Shown: in pieces, positions 7,406 to 15,448 of the stretch | Numbering within the stretch: the first letter of the stretch is position 1 | Layout of the letters: each line of letters begins with the position of its first letter | Source of the DNA: Limosilactobacillus coleohominis | GTDB lineage: Bacteria > Bacillota > Bacilli > Lactobacillales > Lactobacillaceae | DNA: 34,022 nt | Reading direction: 5' to 3' | NCBI RefSeq assembly: GCF_016901675.1 | Contig: NZ_JACJKU010000009.1 | Span: 1 to 34,022 of the forward strand | Position numbers and translations under genes: made by a program | Notes under the pieces: generated by a model | What the model saw: the letters and a program-made list of their open reading frames with translations, nothing else | Database searches by the model: none | Told to the model about the DNA's origin: nothing

Positions 7406-8551
7406 ATGAAATTTGTGATTGCTCCAGATTCCTTTAAGGGTTCGCTAACTGCTAAACAAGTAGCAGAAGCAATGAAAAAAGGATTAACGAGAATTTTCCC
7501 TGATGCTGATTATTCAATGGTACCAATGGCAGATGGCGGTGAAGGAACTGTCCAATTATTGGTCGATGCAACGCACGGTCATTTAATTACAAAGACGGTT
7601 CATAACCCCTTGGATCAATTAAGTGAAGCTTATTATGGTATCCTGGGTGATGGTCAAACTGCCGTCATCGAAATGGCACAAGCAAGTGGTATTCAATACG
7701 TAAATGATGAAACACATAATCCGATGATCACTACAACCTACGGGACTGGTGAATTAATGTTGGATGCGATGGATCATGGTGTTAAGAAAATTATTCTTGG
7801 AATTGGTGGTTCTGCCACTAATGATGGTGGAGCTGGTATGGCGCAGGCTTTAGGTGCCAAGCTATTAGATAGTGATGATCATGAATTAGCTTATGGTGGT
7901 GGGGCACTAGGCCAACTAGATCACATTGATATCAGTGATATAGATCCCCGGATTAAAGCCACGAAAGTATTAATTGCTTCAGACGTTACTAACCCGCTAA
8001 CGGGTAAGGATGGTGCTTCTGCTGTCTTTGGTCCACAAAAGGGTGCCACCCCAGAAATGGTCAAAAAGTTAGATAGCAATTTGCACCATTATGCTGAAAT
8101 AATTAAGCGTGATCTGAACAAAGACTTAGAAGAAAAGCCAGGTGCTGGTGCTGCTGGTGGCCTTGGAACTGGTCTGATGGCCTTTACTAATTCAACGATG
8201 GCCAAGGGGATTGACTTAGTGGTTGAATTTACCCACTTGAAAGAACAAGCCCAAGGTGCTGACTTCGTATTTACTGGTGAAGGTGGGATTGATTTCCAAA
8301 CTAAATTTGGTAAAACTCCTTACGGGGTGGCCCTAGCTACGAAAGAGGTTGCTCCAAATGCACCAGTCATTGTTTTAGCAGGTAATGTTGGCAAGGACAT
8401 CGAAAGCCTATACGCGGCGGATGCCATGGATGCTATTTTTGCTACACCTGAAGGCGCTAAACCATTAGCTCAAGCCATTAAAGATGGACCTCATGATATT
8501 GCTGAAACAGCTGAAAATGTTGGTCGTCTGATTCGTGACTTAGAAAAATAA
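7406..8551 (+). CDS. glxK: Glycerate kinase (GarK/GlxK family)
   Basis: A 381-residue cytosolic enzyme of the type-1 glycerate kinase family, which phosphorylates D-glycerate with ATP. Most bacterial members make 2-phosphoglycerate, which enters lower glycolysis. The N-terminus MKFVIAPDSFKGSLTA, the block MADGGEGT, the glycine-rich GIGGSATNDGGAGMAQALG (near residue 130) and the C-terminal TGEGGID segment are all family hallmarks. Length is normal. The start ATG 7406 is 8 bases after AGGAGG; in-frame GTG codons at 7397 and 7403 are less likely. It is co-transcribed with the upstream GntP permease, giving uptake plus activation of glycerate. A strong hairpin follows at 8571. Confidence 0.93.
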   Translation: MKFVIAPDSFKGSLTAKQVAEAMKKGLTRIFPDADYSMVPMADGGEGTVQLLVDATHGHLITKTVHNPLDQLSEAYYGILGDGQTAVIEMAQASGIQYVNDETHNPMITTTYGTGELMLDAMDHGVKKIILGIGGSATNDGGAGMAQALGAKLLDSDDHELAYGGGALGQLDHIDISDIDPRIKATKVLIASDVTNPLTGKDGASAVFGPQKGATPEMVKKLDSNLHHYAEIIKRDLNKDLEEKPGAGAAGGLGTGLMAFTNSTMAKGIDLVVEFTHLKEQAQGADFVFTGEGGIDFQTKFGKTPYGVALATKEVAPNAPVIVLAGNVGKDIESLYAADAMDAIFATPEGAKPLAQAIKDGPHDIAETAENVGRLIRDLEK

Positions 8552-8570
8552 TATTTCTTGGGAAATAAGA

Positions 8571-8608
8571 AAAGTCCAGACACTTTCAATGGGTGTCTGG
8601 ACTTTTTG
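8571..8608. terminator. Bidirectional terminator between glxK and galM
   Basis: Thirteen-base stem AAAGTCCAGACAC with its complement, flanked by A and T runs, between convergent genes. Confidence 0.9.
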
Positions 8609-8624
8609 TATTACATTTTAGTTA

Positions 8625-9665
8625 TTAATATTTAATTTCATAACGGATTTGGTGGTGAACTGGTGCTAATGGCCGGAGTGTAATGTCGCCAAATTCTGGA
8701 TGATGAGGAGCATCAGGTAATGCTTGTGCTTCTAGTGCTAATGCAGCCCATGATTTGCCGGGACGGTTCAACTTAACAGATGCTGGTAATCCATTTGCAG
8801 AGAAGACAACCAGCGTATTACGGTCTGAGTACATCTTCAATTCGCGTCCTGATTTTGGATCTTTCAAACTAGCGATTGGATCACCGTCGAAGGTGGTGCT
8901 TGGTTTAACTGCAAAGAAGTCGTCAAAGCCCTTTTCAGGAGTCTTCAGCATTTCATTCAAAGCGTGTCCAAGAGAATGTCCGTTTTTAAAATCATATGCA
9001 GAACCAAGATTTTCAACAAGGACGCCAGTAGGGATCTTGTCACTATTAACAGCAAGGTGATATTTAGAATTAACAGTTAATTCTTGTCCTTCGACCGTAT
9101 CCACATCAGCATCAGCTAAGTTCCAGTAGGAGTGATTAGTTGGATTGAATAACGTTGGAGCGTCACTTTCACCGTACATATCGATTGTGACGCTATCATC
9201 GCTGTGAAGTGTATAAACAACGTGAATGTCAGTATCTGCAGGCATGCCATCGTCATCAGGACTGTAATGATTACTGAGAATGATTTTTCCTTCATTATCA
9301 TTTGCTTCTGTTGCAACATGCCAGAAGTGATTTTGCCAACCTTGATCACCGCTGTGCAATGAATTTTGTCCTTCATTAGCTTGCAGTTGATAATTTTGTC
9401 CGTCGATGGAGAATTGTGCCTTGCCAATCCGGTTGGCAACGGGGCCAATCAGCTGACAGATACTATAACCAGCATCTAAGTAATCCTCCATTGAGTTTGC
9501 TGACAATAACAGGTTCAGTTGACCATTGTCAGTTGGAACAGAGAATTCTTGCCAAATACCACCAAAGTTTAAAACACTCATTCTGACACCATGGTCATTA
9601 GCAACAGTATAGCGAGTAACTGGATGACCATTAGCTTGGCCAAAGTTGTTTTGTGAAATTTCCAT
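8625..9665 (-). CDS. galM: Aldose 1-epimerase (galactose mutarotase)
   Basis: A 346-residue enzyme of the GalM family, converting alpha and beta anomers of hexoses such as galactose and glucose. His104 (NSLHSG) and His178 (NPTNHSYWNL) match the catalytic histidines, and Glu312 (LEAQALPDA) matches the catalytic base region. Length is typical. The start ATG 9665 is supported by GAGGAGG about 8 bases upstream; an extended reading from further upstream would run through the cre site and is rejected. The gene is apart from other Leloir genes in this window. A cre site directly before the ribosome site predicts glucose repression through CcpA. Confidence 0.93.
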   Translation of the reverse strand: MEISQNNFGQANGHPVTRYTVANDHGVRMSVLNFGGIWQEFSVPTDNGQLNLLLSANSMEDYLDAGYSICQLIGPVANRIGKAQFSIDGQNYQLQANEGQNSLHSGDQGWQNHFWHVATEANDNEGKIILSNHYSPDDDGMPADTDIHVVYTLHSDDSVTIDMYGESDAPTLFNPTNHSYWNLADADVDTVEGQELTVNSKYHLAVNSDKIPTGVLVENLGSAYDFKNGHSLGHALNEMLKTPEKGFDDFFAVKPSTTFDGDPIASLKDPKSGRELKMYSDRNTLVVFSANGLPASVKLNRPGKSWAALALEAQALPDAPHHPEFGDITLRPLAPVHHQIRYEIKY

Positions 9666-9686
9666 TGTTAAAAAGCCTCCTCGAAA

Positions 9687-9700
9687 CGTAAACGCTTGCA
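9687..9700 (-). promoter_or_regulatory. cre site (CcpA operator) in front of galM
   Basis: On the minus strand TGCAAGCGTTTACG matches TGNAANCGNTNNCA at all fixed positions but the last. It lies between the promoter region and the ribosome site, where CcpA binding would block transcription. A weak promoter (TTGCCT, 17 bases, AATATT) lies just upstream. Confidence 0.7.
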
Positions 9701-9795
9701 TGTAATATTTTACCATAATAAGTTGCAGGCAATAAAAAATCGTAATAGAGACAAATAAACTAAAATGTATCTTTTAAATACAAGTGTGTTAATAT

Positions 9796-9829
9796 GACTA
9801 TGTAGTCTCAATGAGGAACTAATTATAAT
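9796..9829 (+). promoter_or_regulatory. Promoter and candidate operator of the tetR-yhgE operon
   Basis: A TATAAT -10 element at 9824-9829 lacks a good -35 box. The inverted repeat GACTA-TG-TAGTC (9796-9807) sits over the -35 position. A second inverted repeat, TGTAT(7)ATACA, lies at 9766-9782. TetR-family genes often regulate themselves through such sites, so one of these may be the operator. Confidence 0.4.
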
Positions 9830-9864
9830 ATCTCTTTAGAAATAGGATAGGGAGGGAGAAAAAC

Positions 9865-10422
9865 TTGAAAATGAATCGGACGGTACGGGATTTTCAAAAT
9901 GCTTTGGCAACGATTCTTGAAACCAAACCATTTGAAAAAATTACCGTTGACCAGATTTGTAACGAAGCATTGCTTCACCGTAGCAGTTTTTACCGGTACT
10001 TTCATGATAAATATGATCTGTTGGAGCAATTAATTAATACCCGTCTTAATCAGATCGTTGAAGAATCTGATACGGAAGATGATTTTATTCAGTTGACGAT
10101 ATCATATTTGGGAAATCATAAAAAAGTCTTTCGGCATTTATCAGGGGACAGTGCCAACAGTACTTTTTATACGGAAATGATTCGTATCCTTAGTGAGGTG
10201 TTACTGAAACAAGCTGATTCTGAACGCCAGGTTAAGGTCAGTGAAGTTGCAAAAGAAATTCATGATTCATCAAATCCGGAATTGTTATCGTATGTCTATG
10301 CTGGCGCCATTATTGGTGGTTGCTATTGGTGGCAAATGAATAGTTACGACGTTCCGGTCCAAAAAGTGGTTGATTTTGTAAAACAAACTGTTTTACAGTT
10401 ATCTAGTGCTTCTATTCAATAA
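9865..10422 (+). CDS. TetR/AcrR-family transcriptional regulator
   Basis: A 185-residue regulator. The N-terminal third is a TetR helix-turn-helix domain: TVRDFQNALATILE followed by ITVDQICNEA and LHRSSFYRYFHDKYDLLEQL (about residues 5-55), the last containing the recognition helix. The remainder is an effector domain without clear similarity. The start is probably TTG 9865, 9 bases after GGAGG; ATG 9871 is the alternative. It lies 20 bases before yhgE, in one operon. TetR next to a YhgE/Pip membrane protein is a recurrent pairing, so it likely controls that gene and itself. Confidence 0.88.
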   Translation: MKMNRTVRDFQNALATILETKPFEKITVDQICNEALLHRSSFYRYFHDKYDLLEQLINTRLNQIVEESDTEDDFIQLTISYLGNHKKVFRHLSGDSANSTFYTEMIRILSEVLLKQADSERQVKVSEVAKEIHDSSNPELLSYVYAGAIIGGCYWWQMNSYDVPVQKVVDFVKQTVLQLSSASIQ

Positions 10423-10442
10423 GCAATAATGGAGGGAGAAAA

Positions 10443-13109
10443 ATGTGGGAAATGATTAAAGCAGAATTTCGTCATATTCGACGGAATCATTTGCTATTAT
10501 TATCATCGATTGTTATTTGCTTTATTCCATTCCTATATAGTATCTTTTTTCTGAAGTCAGTATGGGATCCTTATGGAAGTACCCAAAATCTGCCAGTGGC
10601 AGTGGTTAATAAGGATGTTCCCGTTGATTATCAAGGGAAAAGAATGGCTGTTGGTGATCAAATGGTCAAGGAATTGAAACATAATCACCAATTGGATTGG
10701 AAATTCGTTTCTGAAAGTCAGGGGAAATATGGAATGTCACACCGGAAGTATTACACCGTTGTGACCATTCCAGAAAACTTTTCTAAGAACGCAACTACCG
10801 TCTTGGATAAGCACCCTGAAACAATGAAATTGAAATATAGTACCAACGATTCTTTGAACTACATTGGTTACGTTATGAGTCAAGTGGCAATGACACGGCT
10901 GAATGAAAGAATTCGGGCAAATGTCACGAATGCTTATGCCACCGCAATGTTTAAGGAATTGAAGGTTCTTGGTAAAGGGATGAACCAAGCTGCAAGTGGT
11001 GCAACCCAGTTGGACAACGGGTTAGTAACTCTGCAAAGTGGAGTCAACCAGTATGTTGCTGGGGTTTCACAAGTTAACAATGGTGTGCAAACGCTGCGGA
11101 TGAGTGTGGCACCGCTTGCTTCTGGTGCTCAACAGTTAGCCAGCGGAAGTTCAACGCTTGCTAGTGGGATTGCCCGTTACACTGGCGGTGTTGGTCAACT
11201 AGCTGCCGGGTTAGGGACTTTGCAAGCTAACTCAGGGGCATTGAATTCTGGTGCTGGACAGTTAAGTTCTGGATTGAACACCCTCCGTGGTAATTCTGGA
11301 GCGCTACGGAGCGGCGCTGGTCGATTAGCCTCAGGTGCAAACCAATTAAATAGTGCTGTAAATGGTAGTAATAGTCAATTAACCCAATTAGGTAACATGG
11401 ACTTTGACGGTATCATGGGCGCAATGAACCAAGCTCAATATCTTAAGGAGAGTCTTGCACAATTACAAACGGGATTAACTACTGCTAAAACTGCTTTAGC
11501 CGGTGTCCAAGAGAATGCTGGTAATCTCCAACAGGCTTCTAGTTCATTATCCGGTATGGGACAAGAAGTTAAAGGACAATTATTTGATGCTGCTCAGAAT
11601 GCAGGTAAAGCTGCCACAGGTGATGCTGAAATTGCTAAGGAGTTACAATCCTTAGCTAGTTCAACCAGTGATAACAACATTAAGGGTCAATTGAGCCAAT
11701 TAGCAGGTCAAGCTGCTTCTAATGCAACTGCTGCTAAGGACAGTGCTACAACAATTGCTAGTGCCGGTAATACATTAAAAGGTTTGAATGGTTTAGGCAG
11801 CTCTTTGAAGGAAATGCAAGGCCAACTTGGTCAACTTTCTAACATGTCAAATGTTCTTGATAGTGCTGATGGAACAATTAAACAAGCTAATAAGTTGCTT
11901 GACACTTTGAATGGTTATAAAGGAGCTTTAACTGGATTAGCTGGATCAAAAGATCAAATTCAGGCATTGCAATCGGCCACTAGTCAAATTGCAGCTGGTT
12001 CTGCAAGCCTAAACGCCGGTGTCAACCAATACACTAATGGTGTCGATACCGCAGCTGATGGTTCTAACACGTTAGCAAGTGGGATTGGCCAATACACTGC
12101 TGGAGTTGCGCAAGCAGGTGCTGGTGCTAGTCAATTAACAGCTAACTCTGGTGCTTTGAACTCAGGTGCCGGTCAATTAGCTGGTGCATTAGGTCAATTA
12201 AATGCCCAAGTACCAGCCTTAGTCGGCGGTGTTAACCAACTAGCTAACGGAACTCAACAATTAGTTAATAATTCACCTGCACTAGTTCAAGGAATTACCC
12301 GTTTGAACCAAGGTGCTGGTCAATTAGCTTCTGCTCTTGGTAAGGGTGCCAAGACTGTTAACGGGATTAAGCCAACGAAGCGGACTGCAAAGATGATTGC
12401 TGAACCAACTGAAGTTAAGCACAAGAGTTACAGCTACGTTCCTAACTATGGTCACGCATTAGCTCCATACGTACTTTCGGTTGCATTGTATGTTGGTGCT
12501 TTGATCTTCAACTTTGTTTACCCAATTCGTCGGGTGGCAATTCAAGGTCGTTCACCATTGGCATGGTGGGCAAGTAAAGTTGTTCTTGGTAGTCTTATGA
12601 GTACCTTAATGGCGATTGCCGAAGGTGGTATTATGATGGCCCTTGGTCTGACAGTCATTCATGTTCCATCATTCTTTGGAACGTTGATTCTGTTTGGGCT
12701 AGCGTCAATGGCCGTTGTAATGTTCTTGTCCATGACCTTTGATAACCCTGGACGATTCGTCGCAATGGTTCTCTTAATGCTTCAACTTGGTGGTTCTGGT
12801 GGTACCTTCCCAATGGAAGTTACGATGAAGTTCTACAATGTTATTCACTATGCATTGCCAATGACATACTCAATCCTCGGATTGCGGAATGGCATTAGCG
12901 GTGGGCTTGGAACTCACTACGTTGCATTCTGTAACAGTGTCTTAGCTGGAATTGCTGTTGTCTTCTTCTTACTCTTACTTGTTGCAATGTACTGGTTACA
13001 ATATCACCACTTTGCTGGTAAGTCTGAATTAGACAATAACCAAGAATTATTAGGTGAAGAAAAAGATGATGACGGAATGCATTTGCAAGACCGTGATCAA
13101 ACCGTTTAA
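10443..13109 (+). CDS. yhgE: YhgE/Pip-family membrane protein with glycine-rich repeat region
   Basis: An 888-residue membrane protein of the YhgE/Pip family, related to ABC-2-type permeases. One hydrophobic segment lies near the N-terminus (about residues 17-38). A large extracellular region contains many short repeats with leucine and SG or AG spaced like heptads (about residues 185-330 and 515-640). Five or so membrane segments lie at the C-terminus (about 670-865). The acidic tail is cytoplasmic. Family members include the lactococcal phage infection protein Pip, a phage receptor, and the N-terminal part resembles type VII secretion EsaA. The physiological substrate is unknown. There is no ATPase nearby. 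A good ribosome site (GGAGG) and the upstream TetR gene support the start and the operon. Confidence 0.88.
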   Translation: MWEMIKAEFRHIRRNHLLLLSSIVICFIPFLYSIFFLKSVWDPYGSTQNLPVAVVNKDVPVDYQGKRMAVGDQMVKELKHNHQLDWKFVSESQGKYGMSHRKYYTVVTIPENFSKNATTVLDKHPETMKLKYSTNDSLNYIGYVMSQVAMTRLNERIRANVTNAYATAMFKELKVLGKGMNQAASGATQLDNGLVTLQSGVNQYVAGVSQVNNGVQTLRMSVAPLASGAQQLASGSSTLASGIARYTGGVGQLAAGLGTLQANSGALNSGAGQLSSGLNTLRGNSGALRSGAGRLASGANQLNSAVNGSNSQLTQLGNMDFDGIMGAMNQAQYLKESLAQLQTGLTTAKTALAGVQENAGNLQQASSSLSGMGQEVKGQLFDAAQNAGKAATGDAEIAKELQSLASSTSDNNIKGQLSQLAGQAASNATAAKDSATTIASAGNTLKGLNGLGSSLKEMQGQLGQLSNMSNVLDSADGTIKQANKLLDTLNGYKGALTGLAGSKDQIQALQSATSQIAAGSASLNAGVNQYTNGVDTAADGSNTLASGIGQYTAGVAQAGAGASQLTANSGALNSGAGQLAGALGQLNAQVPALVGGVNQLANGTQQLVNNSPALVQGITRLNQGAGQLASALGKGAKTVNGIKPTKRTAKMIAEPTEVKHKSYSYVPNYGHALAPYVLSVALYVGALIFNFVYPIRRVAIQGRSPLAWWASKVVLGSLMSTLMAIAEGGIMMALGLTVIHVPSFFGTLILFGLASMAVVMFLSMTFDNPGRFVAMVLLMLQLGGSGGTFPMEVTMKFYNVIHYALPMTYSILGLRNGISGGLGTHYVAFCNSVLAGIAVVFFLLLLVAMYWLQYHHFAGKSELDNNQELLGEEKDDDGMHLQDRDQTV

Positions 13110-13116
13110 ATAATCA

Positions 13117-13154
13117 ATAAGGATTCAGTGATTATTCACTGGATCCTTATTTTT
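13117..13154 (+). terminator. Terminator of the tetR-yhgE operon
   Basis: Stem ATAAGGATTCAGTGA paired with TCACTGGATCCTTAT (one mismatch), loop TTAT, followed by a T run. Confidence 0.88.
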
Positions 13155-13198
13155 ATACACAAATATCCAAATAATTTGAATATTTTATGAAAAAGTAC

Positions 13199-13227
13199 TT
13201 GCATTTATTCAAACCAAAGGATATTAT
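13199..13227 (+). promoter_or_regulatory. Promoter of the binding protein/M20 deacylase operon
   Basis: TTGCAT (13199-13204) and TATTAT (13222-13227), 17-base spacer. The predicted leader is about 110 bases and contains a 14-codon ORF. Confidence 0.6.
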
Positions 13228-13271
13228 ATACACATAAATTGAATATAAATACGTTAACGGGGGATTATATC

Positions 13272-13316
13272 ATGCGACGACGAATAAATATGAATTTAGA
13301 GTGGTTAAAAATGTAA
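13272..13316 (+). CDS. Candidate 14-codon leader peptide with three CGA codons
   Basis: ATG 13272 follows a purine-rich AACGGGGGA ribosome site and encodes MRRRINMNLEWLKM, stopping 27 bases before the binding-protein gene. Codons 2-4 are all CGA, a slowly decoded arginine codon in many bacteria. The position, at the head of an amino-acid binding-protein operon, suggests a translational leader. No terminator hairpin is visible after it, so any control would be at translation or mRNA stability. It could be a chance ORF. Confidence 0.35.
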   Translation: MRRRINMNLEWLKM

Positions 13317-13343
13317 ATAAGAACAATCAAGAGGAGAGAAATT

Positions 13344-14177
13344 ATGCAATTTAAACATTTAAAGAAGACCGTTGTAGCAGCATTAACAATTATGATTGGA
13401 CTCAGCACTGTTTTAGCTGGGTGTGGGGCACAAAAAGATAACAGTGTACAAAACATTAAGAATAAGAAAGAACTAGTAGTTGGGACTTCTGCTGACTTTG
13501 CACCATATGATTTCCAAATTGTGAAGAATGGTAAATCACAAATTGTTGGTTATGATGTTCTATTAGCTCATGAAATTGCTAAGGACATGGGTGTTAAAAA
13601 AGTTAAGTTCGTTAACATGGCCTTCCCATCATTAATTAACGAGTTGCAAAACAAGAAAGTTGATATCGTAATGGCAGGGATGGCATACACTAAGCAACGG
13701 GCAAAGGTAGTTTCATTCTCCAAGACATACAACGAAAGCGGTCAAGTACTATTAGTTTCACCTAAGAACAAGGACAAGTACTCTGGCATTTCAGCACTAA
13801 AGGGCCAAACACTTGGGGCACAACAATCATCTGAACAAGAAACCATTGGTAAGAAGTTAAAGGGCGTTAAGTTAGTTACAGAAAGTTCTAACAACACCCT
13901 CTTCCAAGAATTACAAAACGGCACACTTGATGGTGTAATCACAGGTCAAGATACTGCTGAAGCATACGCTAAGGAACACCCAGATAAGTACGCAGTAGCT
14001 AATAACATCAGCTTCAAGTACAACAAGAAGACTGCTGGTACAAGAGTTGCTGTTCGGAAAGATGACAAAGCCTTATTAAAGAAGATTAACGCCACGATTT
14101 CCAAGGATAAGAAGAACGGTACTTTAAAGAAACTTTACCAACAAGCACAAGATATCCAAGTTCAAAATAACAAGTAA
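13344..14177 (+). CDS. Amino-acid ABC transporter substrate-binding lipoprotein, orphan
   Basis: A 277-residue family 3 (PBP type 2) solute-binding protein. The signal peptide runs to the lipobox LAGC (Cys28 or so), so it is lipid-anchored on the outside of the membrane. Mature features include the opening GTSADFAPYDF, the ligand arginine in TKQRAKVVSFS, and an aspartate in TGQDTAEAYA expected to hold the ligand amino group. This pattern fits polar or basic amino acids, but specificity cannot be read. No permease or ATPase gene is adjacent, so it must share a permease encoded elsewhere. The next gene is an M20 deacylase 13 bases away, hinting at N-acyl amino acids or dipeptides as ligands. 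The ribosome site AGGAGAG is well placed. Confidence 0.88.
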   Translation: MQFKHLKKTVVAALTIMIGLSTVLAGCGAQKDNSVQNIKNKKELVVGTSADFAPYDFQIVKNGKSQIVGYDVLLAHEIAKDMGVKKVKFVNMAFPSLINELQNKKVDIVMAGMAYTKQRAKVVSFSKTYNESGQVLLVSPKNKDKYSGISALKGQTLGAQQSSEQETIGKKLKGVKLVTESSNNTLFQELQNGTLDGVITGQDTAEAYAKEHPDKYAVANNISFKYNKKTAGTRVAVRKDDKALLKKINATISKDKKNGTLKKLYQQAQDIQVQNNK

Positions 14178-14190
14178 AGGAGCAATTATC

Positions 14191-15342
14191 ATGACTAAGG
14201 AAGAGCAATTAAACGTCTTAAAAAAGATTATTAGTATTCAAACAGTTAATCAAAACGAAGCCGAACTAGCAGATTATATTGCGAGTCTTTTTCAACCATA
14301 CGTTGGTGACAATGTGAAAGTGGAAAAGGTTAGCTATGCTCCTGGTCGTGATAATCTTGTAGTTACAATTGGCAACGGCGGTAAAGTTCTTGGCTATTCT
14401 GGCCACATGGACGTTGTGGATCCCGGAGATTTAGACGCTTGGGACAGCGATCCGTTTGATCCAGTTGTGATGGATGACAAGCTTTATGGTCGTGGTGCTT
14501 GTGATATGAAGAGCGGCTTATCTGCATTAGTAGTTGCCCTCCTTGAAATGCTTGAAAAGGGTGAAAAGCTCCCAGGTACCATTAAGTTACTGGCAACCGT
14601 TGGTGAAGAAACTGGTAATTACGGTGCTGGTGAATTAACCAAGCAAGGTTTCGCTGACGATTTGGATGGCTTAGTAATTGCTGAACCGCGTGATGATTTG
14701 AAAACTATCACTTACGCTTGCAAAGGGGTAATTGATTACCACGTTACCTCGGTTGGTAAGGCCGCTCACAGTTCTCGTCCTGAAATGGGGATTAACGCGA
14801 TTGATAACTTGTTTGAATTTGCAAATCAGGCAAAAGAAGAATTGGCCAAATTTGATCATGAAGACCCAGCTCTTGGTAAACTCACCCATGTAATTTCCCT
14901 GATTAGTGGTGGTGAGCAGATCAACAGTGTTCCTTCTGAAGCAACACTAGGCGGGAACATTCGGACCATTCCAGAATATCCTAACCAAGTTGTTTACGAC
15001 AAATTAGAAAAAATTATCGATGATTTGAATCAAAAGCCAGGATTTAACCTTAGCATCAATTACACCTTCCCAGAAGAACCAATGGGTGGCGATCCTGATG
15101 CACTGCTAATCAAGCTAGCACAAAAAGTTGCACAAGATAGCCTTGGCTTTAAACCAGGTGTGGGGACCAGTACCGGTGCTAATGATGGACAAGAGTTTAC
15201 CCAATCGAAAAAGGACTTTACCAGCATCATTATTGGACCCGGTAGCAATACTTCTCACATGCCAAATGAATTTGTTAACTTGGATGCTTATTACAATGCG
15301 ATCAAATTCTACCAAGATTTTGCTCATGCATTTTTAAATTAA
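14191..15342 (+). CDS. ArgE/DapE-type M20 metallopeptidase or deacylase
   Basis: A 383-residue zinc-dependent hydrolase of the M20 family annotated as ArgE/DapE type. It removes acyl groups from N-acylated amino acids, or splits small peptides. Metal ligands are visible: His72 and Asp74 (GHMDVVDPG), Asp105 (RGACDMKSG), Glu139-Glu140 (GEETG), Glu165 (AEP) and a C-terminal histidine in SHMPNEF. The dimerisation insert spans roughly residues 175-285. Length is normal. It is co-transcribed with the binding lipoprotein upstream, so it may process what that protein captures. True DapE in the lysine pathway usually lies with other dap genes, none of which are here. Confidence 0.87.
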   Translation: MTKEEQLNVLKKIISIQTVNQNEAELADYIASLFQPYVGDNVKVEKVSYAPGRDNLVVTIGNGGKVLGYSGHMDVVDPGDLDAWDSDPFDPVVMDDKLYGRGACDMKSGLSALVVALLEMLEKGEKLPGTIKLLATVGEETGNYGAGELTKQGFADDLDGLVIAEPRDDLKTITYACKGVIDYHVTSVGKAAHSSRPEMGINAIDNLFEFANQAKEELAKFDHEDPALGKLTHVISLISGGEQINSVPSEATLGGNIRTIPEYPNQVVYDKLEKIIDDLNQKPGFNLSINYTFPEEPMGGDPDALLIKLAQKVAQDSLGFKPGVGTSTGANDGQEFTQSKKDFTSIIIGPGSNTSHMPNEFVNLDAYYNAIKFYQDFAHAFLN

Positions 15343-15351
15343 GATTTCACT

Positions 15352-15388
15352 AAGTGGACCATTTATTTGTAAATGGTCCACTTATTTG
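15352..15388 (+). terminator. Terminator after the M20 gene
   Basis: Perfect 14-base stem AAGTGGACCATTTA with its complement and a TTTG loop, followed by a short T-rich tail. Confidence 0.85.
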
Positions 15389-15448
15389 TCATAAAAATCG
15401 TGTATACTAGACAATGTAAAGATTGGATTTTGGAAAGGGGAAACATTC

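Noticed and set aside
10980-12360. DNA tandem-repeat array inside yhgE
   Set aside because: The repeats are at protein level (coiled, glycine-rich ladder) with diverged codons. They do not form a DNA satellite.
13265-13456. 63-codon ORF on the minus strand upstream of the binding protein
   Set aside because: It is antisense to the signal peptide and leader, with no ribosome site; it is a shadow of the lipoprotein gene.
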